A stretch of DNA of 64,000 nt from Shewanella pealeana ATCC 700345. GTDB taxonomy: Bacteria > Pseudomonadota > Gammaproteobacteria > Enterobacterales > Shewanellaceae. Below the pieces are notes generated by a model. The model was given only the letters and a program-made list of their open reading frames with translations. It searched no databases and had not been told where the DNA came from. The translations under genes were made by a program, and so were the position numbers. Of this stretch, positions 1 to 8,018 are shown one piece after another. The stretch covers positions 4,029,001-4,093,000 of the forward strand of contig NC_009901.1 of the NCBI RefSeq assembly GCF_000018285.1, read 5' to 3'. Position 1 is the stretch's first letter. Every line of letters starts with the position of its first letter.

Positions 1-875
1 GCTTTATGGTGGTAGGTATAGGTATTGGTACTGCACTGGCAATCAACGGCGCAATAGCTCATGCCTTCAACGATGTGATCTTTAAAGGCTTGCTGTTTAT
101 GAGCATGGGCGCAGTGCTGCATATGACTGGCAGAATCAACGGCTCGGATCTGGGCGGCCTGTATAAAACCATGCCCAAGACCACGATACTATGTATTATC
201 GGCGCCGCCTCTATCTCAGCCTTCCCACTGTTTAGCGGCTTTGTCAGTAAATCAATGGTGATGTCTGCCGCGCTTGAAACCGGTCATGACTGGGTCTGGT
301 TGATGTTACTGTTCGCCTCTGCGGGTGTGTTCCACCATGCAGGGATCAAGATCCCCTACTTTGCATTTTTCGCCCACGACTCGGGGCTGCGCGCCAGCGA
401 TCCGCCGCGCAATATGTTATTCGCCATGTTTATCGCCGCCAGCCTGTGTATTGCCATCGGTATCTATCCTGCAGCGCTGTACTCATTGCTGCCATATGAT
501 ACGGGTTACAACCCTTATGATGCGACCCACGTATTGGCGCAGACTCAGTTGCTGATGTTCTCAGCCCTGGCGTTTGTTTGGCTAAATCTCAGAGGCATGT
601 ATCCTCCCGAATTGCGTTCAACCAACTTGGATGTGGACTGGGTTTATCGCCGCGCTATTCCCAACGTGCTACAAAAACTGTTCGCGGTAATATGGAAAGC
701 TGATGGGGCGCTGCGCCAAGCTATACGAGGCAAACTAAGCCAATACCAGTCCATTATTGCCAACAAACATAAAGGCTTAGGAGGCTTGCTATCAGGCTCA
801 TATCCTTCGGGTAATATGGTGCTATGGGTAGCCGTGCTGCTAGCGTCTTATCTGTTTATGGGTTTTATTGGCTAG
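1..875 (+). CDS. Cation/H+ antiporter subunit, MrpD/NuoM-like (5' end outside window)
   Basis: This is the C-terminal half of a polytopic proton-translocating subunit of the MrpD/NuoM/NuoN family, which forms the ion channel of Mrp-type antiporters and related complexes. The frame is open to the window edge, so the true start lies upstream and the ATG at 6 is internal. Visible family features are the helix around HAFNDVIFKGLLFMSMGAVL, whose His and Lys correspond to the conserved channel residues, followed by a GRINGSDLGGL loop and an ISAFPLFSGFVSKSM segment typical of the broken helix. A hydrophilic tail of about 60 residues precedes a last membrane helix (LWVAVLLASYLFMGF). Exact subunit identity cannot be settled without the N-terminus and neighbours. 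Confidence 0.75.
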   Translation, partial: FMVVGIGIGTALAINGAIAHAFNDVIFKGLLFMSMGAVLHMTGRINGSDLGGLYKTMPKTTILCIIGAASISAFPLFSGFVSKSMVMSAALETGHDWVWLMLLFASAGVFHHAGIKIPYFAFFAHDSGLRASDPPRNMLFAMFIAASLCIAIGIYPAALYSLLPYDTGYNPYDATHVLAQTQLLMFSALAFVWLNLRGMYPPELRSTNLDVDWVYRRAIPNVLQKLFAVIWKADGALRQAIRGKLSQYQSIIANKHKGLGGLLSGSYPSGNMVLWVAVLLASYLFMGFIG

Positions 876-893
876 GTTTGAGTGAGGAAAGAT

Positions 894-916
894 ATGGGGT
901 CAAAGTCTGACCCCAT
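894..916. repeat. REP-like palindrome
   Basis: Perfect 9-bp inverted repeat ATGGGGTCA / TGACCCCAT around a 5-nt loop, 19 bp after the antiporter stop. The right arm and its flank (TCTGACCCCATTTAT) closely match the sequence directly behind the REP-associated transposase at 8021-8036, suggesting a solitary substrate element of that transposase type. It may also act as a weak terminator. Confidence 0.55.
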
Positions 917-1158
917 TTATCATACACCCACGCTTGTTAACCACTTGTAACACTAATAGCAATGGCTTATCTTTATACTCGACAAATGGAATGTAATTGT
1001 CAGTGACAAAAGAGTCAGGGATGAAGTAACCATCATAAAAAGTGCTTAATACACTAGATTACCTACAAGCTAATGAGCCTGTGTAGACCCCTTTCTGAAA
1101 CTTCAGCTAGCAATTCATTCCATTGATAAACATTTTAAAATATTATCAAAGGCTATCA

Positions 1159-2469
1159 ATGGAACCGTTATACCTAAAACTCAAATCGGACTTAAATCAG
1201 TTTTTTCAAGACCCTAATTATCTCGCCTTTTACCAGCGATTTAAAGCTGTGACTTATCTGGATGGATATGTCACTTTTGATGAAAACCGCAAATCAGATA
1301 CCTTACGTTGGTTACTAACACCACGAGAAGGACACCTGCAACAAGACTACTTTATTAAAGCATTACTCGCAGCATATTACCGTGAAGCAACAACTGAGCA
1401 GTTAATTGATCTACCACAAGCATACGAGCTATCAGTAAAAAGCTTCAACCAAGCCACGGTTATGCGTGAGCTGGTGATAACCAACAACAAAAGAATTGAC
1501 CTATTGCTAGCCGATGCAGCATCCAAAACCCTCATTTTGATTGAGCGAAAAGACGGTAGCAAGGCCCATACTGGTCAACTCCTTTCCTATTTTGATTGGG
1601 CAGAAACCCATTACCCTGACTGGAAAAAATATTACATTTTATCTGACAGCTGCAATCAAAATCATGACAAACAAATGCATCCTGCATTCGTTCAATTGGA
1701 TGATGAATGGATAAGCACTGCGATAAAAAGGCTTCTCGAATCAGAAGCACTACCTGCTAGGCAAAGTGGTGTATTAAAAGACATTCAAGCCTATGTTTTC
1801 GGCGAGTGGGATGAACACACCGAAAAAGCAGATAAAGACATCACTAAGTATGCAAAGCTATTAGCCCATAAACATGCTTCATTATTTGAGACATTGAGTC
1901 ATGAATCGGTGATGGCCAATGGTAAGCAAATACAATTAGGCCATGTATCACCACAGAACTATTTCAATAGTCTTGCGTTAGAGTCGCAGGTAAGAGACAG
2001 TGATGATCTCAATGAATTGTTACTAATCTTGCAAGCATCCCATGAAGTATTAGATTACATTCAAGACTACTCTTCCTTCGAGCATTTAGCCGATGAAATC
2101 AAGAATATTTACCCACAAATAATATCTGATGTTGAATCCGACGGAGTGTCCTTTTTGCTAACTAAACATTACTCAAATCCAGACGACTACTACCCTTATT
2201 ACTTTAATTTAGCGAAACATACCGATGAAGAAACTGGTAATGATTACTACACCGTAAACTGGGAAGCACATAAAAAATGTCATGAATCGGAAATTAAGTA
2301 TGCAGAAAGCTTTGCTCAAAAAGCTGGGATGAAAATCAGCAGAAATTGGCAATTTAGAAGCATGGCGCGGATAACCCAAAAAGATGGTATTGATAAGTTA
2401 GATATCTCATCTAACTCCCCCATCAGAATTGAAATTGACGAGTTTATAAAGCTAGCCAGAAGCTTGTAG
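1159..2469 (+). CDS. PD-(D/E)XK nuclease superfamily protein
   Basis: A predicted soluble protein of 436 aa with a PD-(D/E)XK nuclease-like core (PDDEXK_4 type). The core is visible as KRIDLLL, supplying the Asp, then LILIERKDG, supplying the E-x-K pair, then a helix beginning TGQLLSYFDWAE. An upstream helix with LLTPREGHLQQDYFIKALL matches the N-terminal part common in this group. The C-terminal half has no domain I recognise. The frame could begin at a TTG at 1123, but the ATG at 1159 has AAAGG six bases upstream and is preferred. It stands alone with its own terminator-like hairpin. Such nuclease-like proteins are frequent in defence and mobile regions, but the function here is inferred only from fold motifs. 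Confidence 0.6.
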   Translation: MEPLYLKLKSDLNQFFQDPNYLAFYQRFKAVTYLDGYVTFDENRKSDTLRWLLTPREGHLQQDYFIKALLAAYYREATTEQLIDLPQAYELSVKSFNQATVMRELVITNNKRIDLLLADAASKTLILIERKDGSKAHTGQLLSYFDWAETHYPDWKKYYILSDSCNQNHDKQMHPAFVQLDDEWISTAIKRLLESEALPARQSGVLKDIQAYVFGEWDEHTEKADKDITKYAKLLAHKHASLFETLSHESVMANGKQIQLGHVSPQNYFNSLALESQVRDSDDLNELLLILQASHEVLDYIQDYSSFEHLADEIKNIYPQIISDVESDGVSFLLTKHYSNPDDYYPYYFNLAKHTDEETGNDYYTVNWEAHKKCHESEIKYAESFAQKAGMKISRNWQFRSMARITQKDGIDKLDISSNSPIRIEIDEFIKLARSL

Positions 2470-2484
2470 GAAAACCATCTATAA

Positions 2485-2503
2485 GGCTGAGTGCTGCTCA
2501 GCC
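2485..2503 (+). terminator. Hairpin after nuclease-like gene
   Basis: GGCTGAG / CTCAGCC stem with a 5-nt loop, flanked by ATAA and TATAA, 16 bp after the stop. There is no strong T-run, so termination is only probable. Confidence 0.4.
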
Positions 2504-2611
2504 CTATAAACCAACGTAAAAACATCGCCCTATAGTAAATCGTTAAGTTTCCGTACAGCATTCTGTTGCTATATTAATCATCAAGTTAAGATGATTAAGC
2601 AGAGGCGATAG

Positions 2612-2929
2612 ATGAAACAATTATCTAAAATGTTAGCAACAGCAGCGAAAACGGCAACCACTATCGCTCTGACCTTGTTTATCTCAATGGGCAGCGTTCA
2701 CGCCTCACCAAATACGGCAGTAACCGCCAATTTAGTCAAATCTAACACCGATGGAAACTTGCTTATCTGCTAATATCAGACAATCTCAGCGAGCCATTTT
2801 CAGGTGTTTGATAAGCTTTTAGACAATGAATCAGCCTGCCCAACTAACATACAGGTCTCGCCCGAGCCTATGCTTACCGATGCGGAAGAAGCACAGCTTA
2901 AACAGATGTTCTCTCGCCAGAGTTATTAA
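2612..2929 (+). pseudogene. Small secreted protein, copy 1, inactivated by a nonsense codon
   Basis: A close copy of the intact gene at 5230-5568. It starts with MKQLSKM and a signal peptide ending in SVHA, and reads in frame to a TAA at 2771-2773. The intact copy has CAA (Gln) at this position, so a single C-to-T change explains the stop. After it the frame continues for 52 more codons, still aligned with the second copy, to FSRQSY and a TAA at 2927. The first ATG has AGAGG upstream. Only 53 residues would be made, ending before the second Cys. This copy lacks a 7-codon stretch near the start that copy 2 has. The upstream ~80 bp are also duplicated. The function of the intact protein is unknown. 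Confidence 0.8.
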
Positions 2930-2963
2930 AGCTCGCTAAAACGTATGTTAACTATACCGAACT

Positions 2964-2987
2964 AAAGCGCAGCACAAGCTGCGCTTT
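2964..2987 (+). terminator. Terminator-like hairpin of copy 1
   Basis: AAAGCGCAGC / GCTGCGCTTT stem with a 4-nt loop, followed by ATTGTGC. The flank resembles the hairpin behind copy 2 at 5595-5620, so the duplication spans promoter to terminator. Confidence 0.5.
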
Positions 2988-3010
2988 ATTGTGCTCGGGA
3001 CAGTAATATC

Positions 3011-3054
3011 GAAAGCTGAGCAAGAGGTCTGCAAACATGCCATTAACTATGGGC
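3011..3054. repeat. Dispersed intergenic repeat, copy A
   Basis: About 44 bp, from GAAAGCTGAG to CTATGGGCG, matching 8077-8121 with few mismatches. The shared core contains AAACATGCCATTA and CTATGGG, forming a small CCAT/ATGG inverted repeat. It lies in a non-coding stretch and is absent from the gene pairs themselves. Confidence 0.5.
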
Positions 3055-3074
3055 GCCTTAAAGCAGCTGTGCGA

Positions 3075-3773
3075 TTAAAGTCCTGAAAAATAGAATCGAC
3101 CCGCTTGCTCTAAGATGATGTAGCGGTTACCTTGCTCAGATCTGTAGTTATAACAAGTATTACTTGAGTCGCTGAAACCACAGCCATCTATCGACAAGCT
3201 AAAGTGACTCTCTTTTGCGTTAGCGATTGCACTGGCAACTGTCGTATCGGTTTCATTTTTTAAGCTCGCCGCAATTGCGGCGTAATCATTGATAAAACGT
3301 TCGCGAACAGCCGGCTTCAGCTCAGATATTTGCTTAGTGAGGCCGTTATACTCATCTTGGTCTAAGCCTGTAAAAAATAAAGTACCATCTTCTGGCATGG
3401 CTAAATGAGCGAAAAAATATCGGTAATCATTACTCGATAGAGCTTTGACCACTGAGTTCGCCAACGCCAATTTACTATCTTGCGGATACTTATCGTTATC
3501 CACTTTAACGCCATTTCTAAATACCTGACCATTTAACTCATTGAGTCGAATTTTGCTCAGTTGCGCAATAGTTGATGAGCTATATTGCTCGGCAATCTGT
3601 TGAAACTTGTCATAGGCCTTATCTAACTGGATGCTATCCTCTAGCTGCTTTGCAGTGACAAACTCAAGATTGGCCGCATCGACAGCGGCATAGCTCAAAC
3701 TGGTATAACTAAGGGTTAACAGTAACAAGGATGCACTCAATAGCGTGTTAATTAAGCGAATGTGTTTTTTCAT
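3075..3773 (-). CDS. Exported protein of unknown function, paralogue of the adjacent lipoprotein
   Basis: A 232-aa protein with a signal peptide (MKKHIRLINTLLSASLLLL, ending in SLSYA before AVD). Its first mature part, with AYDKFQQIAEQY, resembles a TPR-like helical pair. A central segment, VFRNGVKVDNDKYPQDS, is clearly related to VFNGGIKKDSDKYPQSS in the gene directly upstream, so the two are tandem paralogues. Three starts are possible: a TTG at 3809, an ATG at 3794 overlapping the upstream stop as TAATG, and the ATG at 3773, chosen because it gives the most typical signal peptide; the choice is uncertain. It is probably co-transcribed with the upstream lipoprotein gene. The C-terminus has three Cys (GCGF, NTCY). 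No function is known to me. Confidence 0.55.
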   Translation of the reverse strand: MKKHIRLINTLLSASLLLLTLSYTSLSYAAVDAANLEFVTAKQLEDSIQLDKAYDKFQQIAEQYSSSTIAQLSKIRLNELNGQVFRNGVKVDNDKYPQDSKLALANSVVKALSSNDYRYFFAHLAMPEDGTLFFTGLDQDEYNGLTKQISELKPAVRERFINDYAAIAASLKNETDTTVASAIANAKESHFSLSIDGCGFSDSSNTCYNYRSEQGNRYIILEQAGRFYFSGL

Positions 3774-3793
3774 TATCTTAGAAGCCTTTGCCA

Positions 3794-4429
3794 TTATCTT
3801 AGGTGCCAATAGTAATTATTATTGGCTTTAATCAATCTAAACCCTCTAACGTCTTGCCAGTGCATTTTATAAAGCACTGCAACTTGCTTTTCGAGCACCT
3901 CATCAAATTCAGGCTGAACATCGTTATCTAACAGCAGATTAATATTATCGATTATAGAGGTGACTCGAGGATCATTAGTATCTAACAAGCTTTGCATGGT
4001 TTCGATAATATCCTGATCAACGTCTACATCAGGAAGGTTTGCATATTGACTTAAATGATAAACCAGATAATTAGCATCTTTACTTTTCAATGCCTTAGCT
4101 AATGACCTCAGTAAGTCTTGGTAGCTGGATTGCGGATACTTATCGCTATCTTTTTTTATGCCGCCATTAAACACTTTGTCGGTTAACTTACCTACTTCCA
4201 ATGAGCTAACAACAGCAGCACGGGTGTTAGGGTAAGCTGTGATGATCTGCTGCAACGCATCATATTCTTTATCGTATTCACCTGTATGTTGATACAAACT
4301 GGCCTCAACAAATAGGCTATTAGCATTGCTTGCAGCGGACCTTGTTTGCGGGGCTTCATAGCTTGAGCTGCAACCCAGCATGAGAACCAAGGGAAACGAT
4401 GCAAGGCAAAGTGGTGCGATCTTTATCAT
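3794..4429 (-). CDS. Lipoprotein of unknown function, paralogue of the adjacent gene
   Basis: A 211-aa protein with a lipoprotein signal: hydrophobic N-terminus and lipobox LMLGC, with Cys near residue 20 followed by SSS. Ser at +2 suggests outer-membrane sorting if Lol rules apply. Residues after the signal (EASLYQHTGEYDKEYDALQ) look TPR-like. The segment VFNGGIKKDSDKYPQSS is shared with the following gene. The stop overlaps a possible downstream ATG (TAATG), suggesting a two-gene operon. I recognise no named family; a role in an envelope complex is plausible from the repeat-like helices but is inference. Confidence 0.6.
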   Translation of the reverse strand: MIKIAPLCLASFPLVLMLGCSSSYEAPQTRSAASNANSLFVEASLYQHTGEYDKEYDALQQIITAYPNTRAAVVSSLEVGKLTDKVFNGGIKKDSDKYPQSSYQDLLRSLAKALKSKDANYLVYHLSQYANLPDVDVDQDIIETMQSLLDTNDPRVTSIIDNINLLLDNDVQPEFDEVLEKQVAVLYKMHWQDVRGFRLIKANNNYYWHLR

Positions 4430-4596
4430 TGGTAAACTCTAGAGTGAATTTTGGTGCCCGCGAATATAACAGATAACTACCTACGCAACAGAGGCTTACA
4501 CAACAAACAAGAAGAAAACCTTGTAATAACAGACCTTAAGCGTTTACATTCGGCAAAACAGACTTAGCAGCATATTGCTAAGCCAGCTTCCCATTT

Positions 4597-5154
4597 ATGA
4601 AGTTCAGAATTCTGGATAAGCCTACGATGCCAATTAAAGATGAGTATTATGTTTTTTCAAATGACTACTCCAAAGTCAATTTTGTGGTCAATATGAACGA
4701 TACTCGCAGACTGGGGATCTTGAGAGACCAAGCGATATCAACAAATGTCCCAGCCAGCTTTGAATGTAAAAGTCTAAGAACCTTTAAACCAATAGCCGCA
4801 TCATTTGATATTTCGGCTAGCACTAAGCTGCTCTTCGATATGGACTATGCAAAGCCTTTAGTAGAGCTGAATTTATATAACAACTCACTTGTTCCCGCTA
4901 AGATTATTGATAAAGATTACCTTTACCTTCACTGCTACAACATCATCAATATTCTGGATGATGAGGTAGGTTTTGACTTCGAAGAGCTCAATGGTATTCC
5001 GTTAGAAAATAGACTGGTGTTTACGCCCTCATTTGAGTCAATCATAGTATTTTTCCATAAGTCTGTTGTTGACGCGATTGTAGCGATTAAGCCCCCCTCA
5101 TACGCAAAGCAAGTCAAAGTTTCTGATTGGACGCTAGAATTGGAAATGTCATGA
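4597..5154 (+). CDS. Hypothetical protein, possibly immunity-type (Imm11/DUF1629-like)
   Basis: A 185-aa predicted cytosolic protein without a signal peptide. It begins MKFRILDKPTMP, and its pattern of alternating hydrophobic strands with a conserved-looking LVFTPSFESIIVFFHKSVVDA near residues 138-158 recalls the DUF1629 family, which includes the contact-dependent toxin immunity group Imm11. The match is from memory of overall pattern, not a decisive motif. No toxin or polymorphic-toxin gene is next to it, so an immunity role is unproven. The ATG follows a weak ribosome-binding site. Confidence 0.4.
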   Translation: MKFRILDKPTMPIKDEYYVFSNDYSKVNFVVNMNDTRRLGILRDQAISTNVPASFECKSLRTFKPIAASFDISASTKLLFDMDYAKPLVELNLYNNSLVPAKIIDKDYLYLHCYNIINILDDEVGFDFEELNGIPLENRLVFTPSFESIIVFFHKSVVDAIVAIKPPSYAKQVKVSDWTLELEMS

Positions 5155-5229
5155 TAAATCATTAAGTTTCAGTACAGCATTCTGTCGCTATATTGATTAT
5201 CAATAAGGATGATTAAGCAGAGGTGACAG
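5152..5229 (+). repeat. Duplicated upstream region (with 2532-2611)
   Basis: The ~78 bp before copy 2 match the ~80 bp before copy 1: both contain AAATC(G/A)TTAAGTTTC, GTACAGCATTCTGT, GCTATATT and GATGATTAAGCAGAGG. The conserved GCTATATT could hold the -10 element, and the end carries the ribosome-binding site. So promoter and leader were duplicated along with the gene. Confidence 0.6.
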
Positions 5230-5568
5230 ATGAAGCAATTAACCAAAATGATAGCAATCGCTGTGAATATGTTAGCAACAGCAGTGAAAAGGTTTACCAC
5301 TATCGCTCTGACCTTGTTTATCTCAATAGGCAGTGTTCACGCCTCCTCAAATACGGCAGTCACTGCAAACTTAGTGAAAACCCAAACTGATGAGAACTTG
5401 CTCATTTGCCAATATCAGACAGTCTCAGCTAGCCATTTTCAGGTGTTTGATAAGGTTTTAGACAATGAATCAGCCTGCCCAACTAACGTGCAGGTCGCCC
5501 CCGAGCCTATGCTTACCGATGCGGAAGAAGCCCAGCTTAAACAGATGTTTTCAAGGCAGAGCTATTAA
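5230..5568 (+). CDS. Small secreted protein, intact copy 2
   Basis: A 112-aa protein with a signal peptide ending in SVHA before SSNTA, leaving a mature part of about 73 residues. Two Cys (in LLICQYQ and ESACPTN) probably form a disulfide in the periplasm. It ends with a charged helix (TDAEEAQLKQMF). The ribosome-binding site AGAGGTG lies 4 bp before the ATG. It is the functional paralogue of the pseudogene at 2612-2929. Relative to that copy it has seven extra residues in the n-region, so the duplicates diverged by an indel as well as substitutions. I do not recognise a family; the size and secretion suggest a small periplasmic or exported factor. Confidence 0.65.
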   Translation: MKQLTKMIAIAVNMLATAVKRFTTIALTLFISIGSVHASSNTAVTANLVKTQTDENLLICQYQTVSASHFQVFDKVLDNESACPTNVQVAPEPMLTDAEEAQLKQMFSRQSY

Positions 5569-5594
5569 ATACACTAAAACTTATACCGGACTAA

Positions 5595-5620
5595 AGCACA
5601 ACACTGCGTAGTGTTGTGCT
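5595..5620 (+). terminator. Hairpin after copy 2
   Basis: Perfect 11-bp stem AGCACAACACT / AGTGTTGTGCT with GCGT loop, 27 bp after the stop. It lacks a long T-run. The rest of 5621-5877 shows nothing I can name. Confidence 0.5.
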
Positions 5621-5877
5621 TAGCGCTAATAAAGATGAAACCGTTAAAGACATGGCAAACTTGCATAAGTTACAGAGCGGGAATGTACTGAGCCAATCAA
5701 GGTCGTTCTAAAATGGGGCATAACAACCTCCCCCTCAAATTCGTAATATAGGAGGCTGAGTAAGATGTTGTAAAATATGTCATTTAGCCCGAAGTTATTC
5801 AGGGCATTTATTCTGAGCATTCATTCAGGGTGTCTATGTTCGGTTTTATAATTGCTCGGTTTTATGATTGCTTAGTT

Positions 5878-6372
5878 TTATGATTTAAGGCTTCTATACG
5901 CGACTTGGGCACCGTCTTGCAAGATAATGCTGTCACCTTGGATCACAATGCCAAAGCCATGCTCTTCATCCCAAGCACATTCAAAAATCATCCCAACTGC
6001 ATTTTTGTCTGGGTGATGTAAAATAAATCCGGACAGCTGCATTAACTTAAAGATATCCCCAGCCTGCATATCGGCTTCGCTCACCTCGCCAACACCGGTT
6101 TCGTAAGATTCTGAATCTTCGTCAAACACATCTAAAAACTCTGAGTCTTCAAGTAATTCTTGATAGTTGTCATTCACATAATCACAAACAAGCGCATAAA
6201 TACGCTTTTCATTATCTATGAACCATTGCTGCATGCTATCAGCAATAGCCAGATCTTCTCGGGTGAGAAATTCAACACTACCGTACCCTTGAAAATCATG
6301 CCAAGCTGTCAGCCCTGCTGTACCTTCATGAAACTCTTCACCCGCTTTCCAAGTAATATTTATTGTTTTCAT
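5878..6372 (-). CDS. Hypothetical acidic protein (DUF6985-like)
   Basis: A 164-aa, strongly acidic soluble protein. The N-terminal strand followed by AWHDFQGYGSVEFLTREDL, a helix with ALVCDYVNDNYQEL and the C-terminal GIVIQGDSIILQDG resemble the DUF6985 group of small proteins often found near toxin or mobile loci. This is a low-certainty family assignment. It is monocistronic, with no ORF close on the same strand. The acidic loop around residues 76-100 (EDSEFLDVFDEDSES) is unusual and could mimic nucleic acid or bind metal, but that is inference. Confidence 0.45.
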   Translation of the reverse strand: MKTINITWKAGEEFHEGTAGLTAWHDFQGYGSVEFLTREDLAIADSMQQWFIDNEKRIYALVCDYVNDNYQELLEDSEFLDVFDEDSESYETGVGEVSEADMQAGDIFKLMQLSGFILHHPDKNAVGMIFECAWDEEHGFGIVIQGDSIILQDGAQVAYRSLKS

Positions 6373-6687
6373 AATTAACTCGCAAAAATGAGCATAATAA
6401 TTGAAACGGTTTCACATTAATGTGCTGTTAAGGCGTAAACGAGCATTTTTCCTAAAGAAAACAAAGCGAAAGAATAAGCTTCTAGTATGGGTATCTAAGG
6501 TGACTCTTAGTTGATGAGGGCTATGCTTTTTCGTACCAAAAGTGTCCACGTTGAACAGATTATGTGTTCACTCTCTGGGTAATTTTCAATTTAAAAAAGT
6601 AAAGCCAATAAAACCAGTTAATTAAAATAGGGCACGATTTATGCTGTTTTTACCGCACATGTAATCTATTTCATTAAGGATACAACG
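6373..6687. other. Intergenic, no gene seen
   Basis: The 315 bp between divergent genes hold promoters for both sides but no clear hexamer pair. A short inverted repeat GAACA-N7-TGTTC lies near 6554-6570. No small ORF with a good ribosome-binding site was found. Confidence 0.4.
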
Positions 6688-7263
6688 ATGAATACAAAAT
6701 TTATCATTGCACTGGTTTTACTCATTTTTATAAGTGTTTCATCTGATGCTATAGGTGACAATCAAGGTGGAGGAAATGTAATGATCCTAAACTTGGTTGG
6801 TACTGGGAATGGCGAGCTACTTAAGGTACCGGATATTGACGGTGATGGCATTGAAGATGACGCCACTTGTTTCGAAGTCAATCTAGTCAATGGCAAAAAT
6901 GGTCATTTGATTGGTAAAGCCGTCGACTGTTTGTCGATGATATCCAGCGTTGGCGACGGGCTATCTTTAGTTGGTACAACATATTTCTATTTACCCCAAG
7001 GCACACTCATCACCAGAGGAAACACAAGCGTTCAGCCCGTCACAAATGAGATAGTGACTCCAGATGGCCAAGCCATAACTCACATAACGGGAGCCTCCAG
7101 CAACGAAAATGCAATTTTAGAAGGTACAGGCCGTTTTGAGGGCAAGACCGGAACTGTGCGACTCTCAGGAATGGTGGACATGTCAAATATTGAGATCGGC
7201 CAATTAACCTTTGATTGCTTATTTGTTATAGCACTAGAACAGTCAAAAGTAGGGGCGGAGTGA
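6688..7263 (+). CDS. Secreted barrel-like protein (allene oxide cyclase-like fold)
   Basis: A 191-aa protein with a signal peptide (hydrophobic residues 5-17, likely cleavage after SSDA). The mature part has the strand/turn pattern of the allene oxide cyclase barrel-like domain: CFEVNLVNGKNGHLIGKAVDC, then TYFYLPQGTLITRG, then ITGASS and ILEGTGRFEGKTGTVRLSG. Two Cys in the first hairpin may pair. A DGDGIEDD stretch before it looks like a calcium-binding loop. Bacterial members are exported and of unknown role; a cyclase activity should not be assumed. It has its own promoter region and is followed 58 bp later by a transposase gene. Confidence 0.6.
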   Translation: MNTKFIIALVLLIFISVSSDAIGDNQGGGNVMILNLVGTGNGELLKVPDIDGDGIEDDATCFEVNLVNGKNGHLIGKAVDCLSMISSVGDGLSLVGTTYFYLPQGTLITRGNTSVQPVTNEIVTPDGQAITHITGASSNENAILEGTGRFEGKTGTVRLSGMVDMSNIEIGQLTFDCLFVIALEQSKVGAE

Positions 7264-7321
7264 ACTAAAGTTATTCATCTATACTCATTAACAAAGTGAA
7301 CATTGCAAAAGGAACTTGCAC

Positions 7322-8014
7322 ATGTCTAGAAAACCTAGAGCCAATCCGATAGGCATACCTCAACATGTCATTCAACGCGGTAATAACCGCCAAGCATGTT
7401 TTGCTGCAGAACAAGACTTTATTGCCTATGCCGGATGGTTAAAGGACTATGCCAAGAAATTTCAGGTTGAAATCCATGCCTGGGTATTTATGACAAACCA
7501 TGTTCACCTACTTTGCACACCGCAAGAAACCAATGCGATTAGCCAAATGATGCAGTCTCTTGGGCGACAGTATGTGAGGTATTTTAATTACACTTATAAA
7601 CGCTCTGGAACACTATGGGAGGGACGATATAAGTCTTGCCTAGTACAGACTGAAGACTATCTACTACAACTATATCACTATATAGAGCTCAATCCAGTTA
7701 GAGCAAATATGGTCGATGCCCCTTCTGAATATCAATGGTCCAGTTACCAAATCAACGCCTTAGGCAAAGCCTCCACATTATGTACGCCTCACCCTGCTTA
7801 CCTCGCTATTCATCCTACAGAAAAAGCCCGACAAGCATGTTATCGAGCACTCTTTAAACACCAGTTAGACACACAAATCATTGAAGATATTCGACAAGCA
7901 ACCCACAAAGGCATGGCTATCGGAAATAATAAATTTAAAGATGATATTGAGAAACTAACAAACACAAACACGAGACCGCAGAAAATGGGGCGGCCAACAA
8001 AGCCAATAGCATAA
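7322..8014 (+). CDS. REP-associated tyrosine transposase (Y1/HUH family)
   Basis: A 230-aa single-strand transposase of the TnpA-REP type. The N-terminus has GIPQHVIQRGNNRQACF, the HUH metal motif is TNHVHLL, and the catalytic Tyr region is YHYIELNPVRANMV. A basic C-terminus (GRPTKP) follows. The frame could start at TTG 7316, but ATG 7322 sits eight bases behind AAAGGAA. It looks intact. Such genes are usually single-copy, domesticated-like enzymes acting on REP palindromes; a matching REP half-site lies just behind it. It forms the left edge of the AT-rich NACHT block. Confidence 0.88.
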   Translation: MSRKPRANPIGIPQHVIQRGNNRQACFAAEQDFIAYAGWLKDYAKKFQVEIHAWVFMTNHVHLLCTPQETNAISQMMQSLGRQYVRYFNYTYKRSGTLWEGRYKSCLVQTEDYLLQLYHYIELNPVRANMVDAPSEYQWSSYQINALGKASTLCTPHPAYLAIHPTEKARQACYRALFKHQLDTQIIEDIRQATHKGMAIGNNKFKDDIEKLTNTNTRPQKMGRPTKPIA

Positions 8015-8018
8015 AGTT

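Noticed and set aside
1123..1158. TTG start extending the nuclease-like gene by 12 residues
   Set aside because: The ATG at 1159 has a well-placed AAAGG; the TTG has no such site.
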